A stretch of DNA of 38,295 nucleotides from JBLIAZ01 sp047631875 (lineage in GTDB: Bacteria; Bacteroidota; Bacteroidia; Flavobacteriales_C; GCA-002722245). Made by a program: the position numbers and the translations under genes. The notes under the pieces are model-generated. The model saw nothing but the letters and a program-made list of their open reading frames with translations, was not told where the DNA came from and ran no database searches. Location: assembly GCA_047631875.1 (NCBI GenBank), contig JBLIAZ010000002.1, forward strand, positions 1 to 38,295, given 5' to 3'. This document shows positions 33,191 to 38,295 of this stretch, in pieces (positions within the stretch are counted from its first letter, which is position 1; each line of letters begins with the position of its first letter).

Positions 33191-34387
33191 ATGGGAAGTA
33201 AAGTTTTAATAATAGGTGCAGGAGGTGTCAGCAATGTAGCTACACAAAAAATGGCTCGCTTAACCGACGTATTTACTGAAGTAATGCTAGCTTCTAGGAC
33301 TAAATCAAAGTGTGATGCTATTGCAAAAATGATTGCTCATACTGACATTCAAACTGCCCAGCTTGACGCTGACAATGTACAGGAAACAATTGCTTTAATC
33401 AAACAATTCAAACCTGACCTGGTAGTGAACTTAGCCTTACCATATCAAGACTTAGCAATCATGGATGCGTGCTTGGCCACCAAAGTACATTATTTAGACA
33501 CCGCTAATTACGAACCCATTGACCAAGCAAAATTTGAATATTCATGGCAATGGGCTTACCATGAAAAATTTAAAAAGGCAGGAATCATGGCATTGTTAGG
33601 TTGTGGTTTTGACCCAGGTGTAACACAAGTATTCACCGCTTATGCCGCCAAACATTACTTTGATGAAATACACTATTTGGACATTGTGGATTGCAACGCT
33701 GGTGACCATGGAAAGGCTTTCGCTACTAATTTTAATCCTGAAATAAACATCAGGGAAATTACGCAAAAAGGAAAGTACTACGAGGATGGTGTTTGGCATG
33801 AAGTGGAATCCTTGAGCATTAAAAAAATGATTGATTATCCTGGAATAGGAGAGAGGGCTTCCTATTTAATGCACCATGAAGAACTAGAAAGTTTAGTTAA
33901 AAATTTTCCAACCATTAAAAGAGCCAGATTCTGGATGACTTTTGGTGACCAATATTTGAAGCACCTTGAAGTGATGCAAAACATTGGAATTACAAGCATC
34001 AAACCGATCAATTATGAAGGGAAACAAATTGTTCCTTTGCAGTTTTTAAAAGCCCTGCTTCCTGAACCTTCAAGTTTAGGTAAAAATTACACCGGAGAAA
34101 CTTCTATTGGTTGCATAATAAAAGGAGTGAAAAACCGTAAAGAAGTAAGTTATTATGTGTGGAACAATTGCAAACATCAGCAGGCATACAAAGACGTAAA
34201 AGGACAAGGTGTCGCATATACTACTGGAGTGCCTGCAATGATAGGAGCGAAAATGATTTTGACAGGACAGTGGCTGAAAGCAGGAGTATACAATGTGGAA
34301 CAATTTGACCCTGATCCATTCATGCAAGACTTAAAGGAATTTGGTTTGCCTTGGCACGAAAAAATCAACCAAAAACTGGCTTTTTAA
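33191..34387 (+). CDS. saccharopine dehydrogenase-family protein, probable carboxynorspermidine dehydrogenase
   Basis: A 398-residue NAD(P)-dependent enzyme. The Rossmann glycine loop VLIIGAGGVSNVATQKMA is at residues 5-22, followed by VMLASRTKSKCDAIAK, DLVVNLALPYQDLAIMDACL and HYLDTANYEP, the marks of the LYS9/carboxynorspermidine group rather than of true lysine-pathway enzymes; GCGFDPGVTQVFTAYA follows. It would reduce the Schiff base of aspartate semialdehyde with a diamine on the way to norspermidine or spermidine. The partner decarboxylase is not in the window. A -7-like TATTTTTG lies at 33167-33174, so the mRNA would have a very short leader of about 10 bases before the ATG at 33191. 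Substrate is inferred from family only. Confidence 0.82.
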   Translation: MGSKVLIIGAGGVSNVATQKMARLTDVFTEVMLASRTKSKCDAIAKMIAHTDIQTAQLDADNVQETIALIKQFKPDLVVNLALPYQDLAIMDACLATKVHYLDTANYEPIDQAKFEYSWQWAYHEKFKKAGIMALLGCGFDPGVTQVFTAYAAKHYFDEIHYLDIVDCNAGDHGKAFATNFNPEINIREITQKGKYYEDGVWHEVESLSIKKMIDYPGIGERASYLMHHEELESLVKNFPTIKRARFWMTFGDQYLKHLEVMQNIGITSIKPINYEGKQIVPLQFLKALLPEPSSLGKNYTGETSIGCIIKGVKNRKEVSYYVWNNCKHQQAYKDVKGQGVAYTTGVPAMIGAKMILTGQWLKAGVYNVEQFDPDPFMQDLKEFGLPWHEKINQKLAF

Positions 34388-34438
34388 GACCTTCATATTA
34401 GACTTGTAAAACTGTTTATAAAATAGCTGCTAAAATAT

Positions 34439-34468
34439 TTTGATAGTAATTTTAAAAACATACTTTTG
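34439..34468 (+). promoter_or_regulatory. promoter of the DUF2795 gene
   Basis: A -33 TTTG (34439-34442), an 18-base spacer and an exact -7 box TACTTTTG (34461-34468). Expected start near 34475, giving a leader of about 46 bases to the ATG at 34521. Confidence 0.7.
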
Positions 34469-34520
34469 CAGCAAGTGTGGATACTCAAAAAGCCTCATTA
34501 CTTTATTAAAAATATAAATT

Positions 34521-34742
34521 ATGTACTGGACATTAGAATTAGCTTCCTTTTTAACTGACGCACCTTGGCCTGCAACTAAGGATGAGTTAATTGATTTTAC
34601 AATGAGGTCTGGCGCTCCATTAGAAGTAACTGAAAACTTGCAGGAAATTGAGGACGAGGGCGACCCTTATGAGTCAATTGAAGAAATTTGGCCTGATTTT
34701 CCCACTAAGGAGGATTACCTGTTTAACGAAGACGAATATTGA
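34521..34742 (+). CDS. small DUF2795-family protein
   Basis: A 73-residue acidic protein, MYWTLELASFLTDAPWPATK then DELIDFTMRSGAPLEVTENL and a Glu/Asp-rich C-terminal half with IEEIWPDFPTKEDYLFNEDE. The WPATKDELIDxAxRxGAPxEVxENL core is the DUF2795 signature, a helical domain of unknown function; in Bacteroidota this exact 70-75 residue form is highly conserved, which suggests an essential or regulatory job. It is a single-gene unit: clean promoter upstream (34439-34468) and terminator downstream (34799-34822). No function is known to me. Confidence 0.9.
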   Translation: MYWTLELASFLTDAPWPATKDELIDFTMRSGAPLEVTENLQEIEDEGDPYESIEEIWPDFPTKEDYLFNEDEY

Positions 34743-34798
34743 CTTGAGGAACGGTGAAAAAACACGGTGCAATAAGCCGGTACAAAAAGAATAAAAAG

Positions 34799-34822
34799 GC
34801 GAGATTAATTCTCGCTTTTTTT
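34799..34822 (+). terminator. Rho-independent terminator after the DUF2795 gene
   Basis: GCGAGA (34799-34804) pairs with TCTCGC (34810-34815) across a 5-base loop, with A-rich sequence before and seven T after (34816-34822). It lies 56 bases after the stop. Confidence 0.88.
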
Positions 34823-34873
34823 ATGTCTAAATTTTAAGGAACCTATACTCAAACTCCGTAATTTGCACAAGGA

Positions 34874-35704
34874 ATGAAACATGCAGCTTACTTCGTCTTG
34901 GTTTTAATTGGAATGTGTTCCTGTTCCATGTTCAAAAAGAAGCCTGTTCAAGCCACTGATTTAAAACTGTTTAAAAACACTCCTGTTTGGGATGTAGCTG
35001 AAGCGTTGTACAACCACGAATACGAAAAGGCGACCTTGTTTTTTGAAGAATCACCGGACTTGATCGACTATCAAGAAAAAAAGTTTTACCAAACATTACT
35101 TTTGTGGGCCGTAAAAAATGAAATGGTAGGAGCTGTCGATTTTATGCTCGAACTAGAAGCAGACACTGAATTGAAAGACAGGTATGGAATATTTCCAATA
35201 ATTCAAGCTGCACACTACAAAGACACTTACTTGTTAAAATTGTTGATAAAGCATGAGGCGAATACAAAAGTAGTAGGTAAGCCAAAAGGAATTGATGCTT
35301 ATCAAAAATTACGCACACCACTTATTGCAGCAGCGTCTGTGAGCAACAAAAACATCGATATTTTGTTGGAAGCAGGTGCCGACTTGGATTACACAGAAAC
35401 TAGATTTGGTCTTCAAAACGCTGTTATTACAGCCTTTTCAGCAAAAAGAGTGGACATTGTTAAGCACCTTATTATGGATAAAAAGATTAACCTTGATAAC
35501 ATTCAATACCTAAATTACAGAGGTGATTCGACTGATGTCAGGACTGAATTGAGGAAACTTGTTTACCCTTTAGACTCCGAAGAATATAAAGTCAAAATGG
35601 AAATTGTAGATTACTTGATCGCAAGAAAAATCAATTATTGGGACTCTCCAGTGCCACGAAACTTATACCATAATTTTAGTCCTAAGTATTTGAAACAGTA
35701 TTAA
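34874..35704 (+). CDS. ankyrin-repeat lipoprotein
   Basis: A 276-residue lipoprotein, MKHAAYFVLVLIGMCSC, with Cys17 (or Cys15) as the lipid site. The mature part has four or five ankyrin-like repeats: QTLLLWAVKNEMVGAVDFML (about residues 73-92), FPIIQAAHYKDTYLLKLLIK, TPLIAAASVSNKNIDILLEA with GADLDY after it, and AVITAFSAKRVDIVKHLIMD. The repeats keep the TPLxxAxxxxxxxxVxxLLxxGAD pattern, best in the third. Ankyrin proteins bind other proteins; in the periplasm they have been linked to oxidative-stress enzymes such as catalase, but no such gene is here. It is followed by a 66-88 base gap and then a TPR protein, so two protein-binding exported proteins lie side by side. Confidence 0.88.
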   Translation: MKHAAYFVLVLIGMCSCSMFKKKPVQATDLKLFKNTPVWDVAEALYNHEYEKATLFFEESPDLIDYQEKKFYQTLLLWAVKNEMVGAVDFMLELEADTELKDRYGIFPIIQAAHYKDTYLLKLLIKHEANTKVVGKPKGIDAYQKLRTPLIAAASVSNKNIDILLEAGADLDYTETRFGLQNAVITAFSAKRVDIVKHLIMDKKINLDNIQYLNYRGDSTDVRTELRKLVYPLDSEEYKVKMEIVDYLIARKINYWDSPVPRNLYHNFSPKYLKQY

Positions 35705-35757
35705 TACAAGTAGTTTACTGAATTCGTTCATTGTCATCTACTTCCAACATTTTTCAT

Positions 35758-35765
35758 TAATTTTG
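35758..35765 (+). promoter_or_regulatory. -7 box for the TPR-protein gene
   Basis: TAATTTTG matches TAnnTTTG exactly. A TTG at 35731-35733 lies 24 bases upstream, slightly farther than usual. Transcription would start near 35772, which rules out the GTG at 35771 as the translation start and supports the ATG at 35792. Confidence 0.5.
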
Positions 35766-35791
35766 TTGCCGTGATTACTAAAACCCAATCC

Positions 35792-36982
35792 ATGAAAATA
35801 TTTCAGGTTATTTTTGCCCTTATGATGTTGTTAAACATCAATGCTAATGCACAATGTAAGCAAATCAAGTTAGCTGTTAAAGCCATGAACAACAGTGATA
35901 TTGACAGTTCAATGGCAAGTTTAAAACTTGCCGAGGCCATTATCAAGGAGAACGGTCTTGAAACTGTAAACGAGAAATGCATGGCCAAATACTATTATAC
36001 CAAAGCAGCTCTGCATTTACTGATTGGACAAAAGGAGGACAGCGTCAGTAGTAAAATAAGTTATTTTGACATCAGTAAAAGTAATTATGAATTGTACCTA
36101 AAAACTAACAAAGTAGGAGATTTACATGACATGGTAATGTCAAATTTATTGAGTTTATCCATTGAGTATAGTAATGTTGGAGTGGAGTACTATCAAGTTA
36201 AAAACTTCAGTAAAGCTCTTGAATATATGGAAAAGGGAATATCCCTAAAGCGAATGTATCATCCAGAAAAAGCAAAACCTATTGACTTGTTTAACGCCAT
36301 GGTTTGTGCGAAAATGGTGAAGCAGTTTGACTTAGCATTGAACTACGCCGATTCATTGTTAGCCAATAAAAAAATTACTCGTGACGGTAGGATTAAGTAT
36401 TTAGGGCAAAAAGTGGAGATTTTAACCATTACCGATAAGTCAGAGGAAGCTCTTGTTGTGCTTGATACTTTAAAAATACTCGACCCAAATGACCCAGACT
36501 TAAAATTGGCTGAACTTCAAATATACTTGAACAAGGACATGAATACGGAAGCAATTGCGCTTTTGAATGACATCACAAAAAAAGTAAAAAACAGAGAAGA
36601 CTTATGGGTGATAAAAGGTCAGCTGCATTATCAACAATCTGAGATTGACTCCAGCGTCATGGCTTTTAGCAACGCATTAATTTTAAACAAAAAAAGCTAT
36701 TCTGCGCTGTACGGTTTAGGAGTGATATACGTTAACAGGGGAAATGTTAGCATTCAAAACATGAACAAAAGCAATGGGAAAGAAAAACTAGCATTTGAAG
36801 AAAATGTAAAGATTGACTTTGGTGTTGCTATTGGTTATTTAATGAAAATATTAGAATTTAAAACTGAGGATTTAAACTCCTTAAATGCATTAAAAATGAT
36901 TTATAATAGCTTGTCTGACGAGCACAATGAAAATCTCATTGACAAGAGGATCTATAAAATAAAAAATCCTATTTCAGAGTAA
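35792..36982 (+). CDS. exported TPR-repeat protein
   Basis: The frame opens with a GTG at 35771, but the ATG at 35792 is preferred: it gives a clean signal peptide (MKIFQVIFALMMLLNINANA, then QCKQ) and lies after the -7 box at 35758-35765. The product is 396 residues. TPR-like helix pairs are spread over the whole mature part: CMAKYYYTKAALHLLIGQKE near 65, VGVEYYQVKNFSKALEYMEK near 135, VEILTITDKSEEALVVLDTL near 210, KGQLHYQQSEIDSSVMAFSN near 275 and ALYGLGVIYVNRGN near 305. Such periplasmic TPR proteins act as adaptors; no partner can be named. A gap of nearly 300 bases with a tiny minus-strand gene follows. Confidence 0.85.
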   Translation: MKIFQVIFALMMLLNINANAQCKQIKLAVKAMNNSDIDSSMASLKLAEAIIKENGLETVNEKCMAKYYYTKAALHLLIGQKEDSVSSKISYFDISKSNYELYLKTNKVGDLHDMVMSNLLSLSIEYSNVGVEYYQVKNFSKALEYMEKGISLKRMYHPEKAKPIDLFNAMVCAKMVKQFDLALNYADSLLANKKITRDGRIKYLGQKVEILTITDKSEEALVVLDTLKILDPNDPDLKLAELQIYLNKDMNTEAIALLNDITKKVKNREDLWVIKGQLHYQQSEIDSSVMAFSNALILNKKSYSALYGLGVIYVNRGNVSIQNMNKSNGKEKLAFEENVKIDFGVAIGYLMKILEFKTEDLNSLNALKMIYNSLSDEHNENLIDKRIYKIKNPISE

Positions 36983-37063
36983 TTGTTAATCAAAGTTAAG
37001 TGGTGTTGGGGTAATGTGCTCATACTGGCTCAAGCTGAGCGAATACATAATGTCAATAAAATA

Positions 37064-37150
37064 TCATATTGCAAATACGATGATTGCTATGATGTTTGTT
37101 AATACTACAACTGCGATTCTTAGGTTTTTTAATTTGGTTGATGTGCTCAT
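37064..37150 (-). CDS. 28-residue single-span membrane peptide
   Basis: In the gap between the TPR gene and the next minus-strand gene, the minus strand encodes ATG (37150-37148) to TGA (37066-37064): MSTSTKLKNLRIAVVVLTNI followed by IAIIVFAI. The first ten residues are polar and basic and the remaining 18 form one membrane helix, giving an inside-positive N-terminus. An exact promoter (TTG, 21 bases, TAAGTTTG on the minus strand, 37237-37206) precedes it with a leader of about 50 bases. No longer frame competes for this promoter. Length prevents family recognition; it could be a regulatory or toxic small membrane peptide, or a chance frame. The promoter plus the ideal membrane-peptide composition make it a fair candidate. 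Confidence 0.5.
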   Translation of the reverse strand: MSTSTKLKNLRIAVVVLTNIIAIIVFAI

Positions 37151-37205
37151 AATGAATAGGGTTTAAGGTTTATAACAGGTCAGTGTTTCTATTATAAGGA
37201 CGGAG

Positions 37206-37237
37206 CAAACTTAAATAGGTTGCTTTTATTGTTGCAA
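37206..37237 (-). promoter_or_regulatory. promoter of the 28-residue membrane peptide gene
   Basis: On the minus strand: TTG (37237-37235), a 21-base spacer, then TAAGTTTG (37213-37206), an exact TAnnTTTG match. Expected start near 37199. It lies after the end of the gene at 37277-37510, so the short transcript is independent of the dsbA-like unit. Confidence 0.6.
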
Positions 37238-37276
37238 TAAAATTAATTTATTTCACTAAAAGGTATTAAAAGCGTT

Positions 37277-37510
37277 TTAAATCCGTTCACCACGATGCGG
37301 TTTCAATGCATCTCGCAATTCAATCATCATGCTTTTATGGGTTATTAGGTAAGCAATCCAATGATTAGGCAGGACCATTTCATAATGGGCTGATGTATTT
37401 TGAACTTTTTTAGAGGCAATGTACTCCTCAAGGTGTTTCACGTGATGTTCCGCTATTTTTTCAGCTTCCACATTTCTAAAATCCCAAATTAGTTTGATTC
37501 TTTGTTCCAT
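37277..37510 (-). CDS. small conserved-looking protein of unknown function
   Basis: A 77-residue protein: MEQRIKLIWDFRNVEAEKIA, then EHHVKHLEEYIASKK, a middle with SAHYEMVLPNHWIAYLITHK and a basic tail (LKPHRGERI). It is rich in His (HHVKH, then a further His in each half) and in Trp and has no signal peptide or membrane helix, so it is cytoplasmic. I recall similar short proteins in other Bacteroidota but cannot give a family name. It begins 2 bases after the stop of the FrnE-like gene, so it is very likely cotranscribed and possibly works with it. The four or five histidines could bind a metal; this is inference. Confidence 0.75.
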   Translation of the reverse strand: MEQRIKLIWDFRNVEAEKIAEHHVKHLEEYIASKKVQNTSAHYEMVLPNHWIAYLITHKSMMIELRDALKPHRGERI

Positions 37511-37512
37511 TG

Positions 37513-38145
37513 CTATATTTCGTTTTCAGCTCTTATTTTATCAAAAACTTCGATAAAACTTTCCTTAGGTTGTGCGCCTTGAATCAAATACTTGCCGTTA
37601 ATAATAAAAGAGGGGACAGCATTCACACCCATTTGTTTTGTTTTTAATTCCTCTTGTTTGACAGCTTGAATGTTCAAAGAGGTGTTATAATTGGAATCAA
37701 ACTCCACATCATTGTCAAGGGCAATTTGTTCCAGTACATCCGTTGAACCAATGTTTTTTCCATGCTCAAAGTAAGCCGACATGAACGCTTCATTGAGCTT
37801 TAGTTTATTTTTTTTTGAATTAGTACTTTGTATCAAAGCATGTGCTTTCAAAGTATTGTGTGCATATTTTATTTTGGAAAAATCCATGCTGATTCCTTGT
37901 TCAAGTGCCACGGCTTCCAAACGATTTTGCATGTTGGTGACTCTTTCCAGGTCCCCAAATTTGTCAATTAAGTATTGTTGCAGTTCAATTGAATCCTCTT
38001 GAATGTCAGGGTTTAGCTGAAAGGGGAGAAGGTTAATATCGAATTCATCATTTTCCATTGCTGTCATTGCTGCTTCGATTCTTCGTTTTCCAACAAAGCA
38101 CCAAGGACAAACGACATCGGATACAAGATCTATGGTAAATTTCAT
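37513..38145 (-). CDS. DsbA-family (FrnE-like) thiol oxidoreductase
   Basis: A 210-residue cytoplasmic protein without a signal peptide. The N-terminal thioredoxin strand and active site read FTIDLVSDVVCPWCFVGKRR (CPWC at about residues 13-16). The inserted helical domain follows (NRLEAVALEQGISMDFSKIK, AHALIQSTNSKKNKLKLNEA), and the cis-proline loop is GVNAVPSFIINGKYLIQGAQ. This is the FrnE/2-hydroxychromene isomerase-like branch of DsbA, thought to handle thiol redox in stress or polyketide pathways. The catalytic cysteine pair and cis-Pro are intact, so an active oxidoreductase is likely. It starts a two-gene minus-strand unit with the 77-residue protein. Confidence 0.92.
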   Translation of the reverse strand: MKFTIDLVSDVVCPWCFVGKRRIEAAMTAMENDEFDINLLPFQLNPDIQEDSIELQQYLIDKFGDLERVTNMQNRLEAVALEQGISMDFSKIKYAHNTLKAHALIQSTNSKKNKLKLNEAFMSAYFEHGKNIGSTDVLEQIALDNDVEFDSNYNTSLNIQAVKQEELKTKQMGVNAVPSFIINGKYLIQGAQPKESFIEVFDKIRAENEI

Positions 38146-38295
38146 GAGGTGAAGTTAGGGTTTATCAACTAATGAACGCAATATTTGACTCACCACCACA
38201 CTACAAAAAACTTTTGCATGGTGCCGTTTGGGTTTTTGAGCCAACATAATGGTGACTTGCTTTTACTGTGATAAATTTCAATTTGTGATTTTAAG
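38146..38295. other. gene-free right edge, nothing recognised
   Basis: No frame with a recognisable product, promoter or terminator was found. The longest frames are 25-30 codons on either strand with no signal peptide or known motif. The stretch 38190-38260 is of unusual composition (CACCACCACAC near 38191, then TTTTGCATGGTGCC and GGGTTTTTGAGCC) and could be the edge of a dispersed repeat or of a gene beyond the window. Confidence 0.3.

Noticed and set aside
37018..37040. Palindrome GCTCA...TGAGC in the gap after the TPR gene as a terminator
   Set aside because: The stem is short and no T-run follows on either strand.
38155..38247. 30-codon minus-strand frame at the right edge
   Set aside because: No promoter, signal peptide, motif or composition support; similar chance frames exist on the other strand.

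Overview
The window looks like a chromosomal segment from a low-GC member of the Bacteroidota, probably a marine or freshwater flavobacterium-like lineage (Flavobacteriales; a family such as Crocinitomicaceae is possible but not shown). The support is: a very large secreted protein ending in a CHU_C-type (T9SS type B) sorting domain; a SecA of about 1,100 residues; a DnaK with the CGGGTHDVS phosphate-loop variant; many lipoproteins; an HU-like/SPOR fusion protein; and repeated -7 boxes of the Bacteroidota form TAnnTTTG (about eleven exact matches at the right distance from starts), with few Shine-Dalgarno sequences. No tRNA, rRNA, CRISPR array, insertion sequence, phage or integrase gene was seen. 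Most of the window is housekeeping DNA with a few lineage-specific envelope genes.

Layout. 1-1.7 kb: the tail of an ABC exporter gene, then a two-gene minus-strand unit (panB, RluA-type pseudouridine synthase). 1.9-9.7 kb: dnaK with a good terminator, a large lipoprotein, a 41-residue lipoprotein not obvious from ORF length, and a 1,250-residue propeller/Ig-repeat/CHU_C surface protein. 9.7-11.7 kb: a compact unit of three lipoproteins (YHYH-domain, MORN-like, SCO-family thioredoxin). 11.7-16.2 kb: a tight six-gene run purK-purE-mscS-rhomboid-gmhB-like-class IV aminotransferase. 16.3-21.9 kb: a DEAH helicase, secA with a structured leader, and a ferredoxin ending in a terminator. 22.0-26.8 kb: hemA, HU-like/SPOR protein, PpiD-like periplasmic chaperone. 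26.8-30 kb: a minus-strand WD40 protein, then tgt-lptF/G. 30-33 kb: two minus-strand envelope proteins that share an OmpA-like plus ZU5-like layout. 33.2-37 kb: carboxynorspermidine-dehydrogenase-like enzyme, DUF2795 protein, ankyrin lipoprotein, TPR protein. 37-38.3 kb: minus-strand 28-residue membrane peptide with its own consensus promoter, a small conserved-looking protein and a DsbA/FrnE-type oxidoreductase.

Functional themes. Envelope biogenesis dominates: SecA (export), PpiD-like foldase, LptF/G-type permease, T9SS substrate, SPOR and OmpA-type peptidoglycan-binding proteins, MscS and rhomboid in the inner membrane. The most system-like unit is the YHYH/MORN/SCO lipoprotein cluster, where the SCO protein keeps all three copper-ligand positions; a joint role in metal or redox handling at the cell surface is an inference. 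The least explained items are the OmpA-like/ZU5-like pair, the two very small membrane or lipoprotein genes, and a tRNA-guanine transglycosylase in which the three zinc cysteines are replaced.

Functional assignments rest on motif recognition by eye; no searches were run. Several starts were moved downstream from the longest possible frame because of signal peptides, family N-termini or promoter position; this is stated in each entry.
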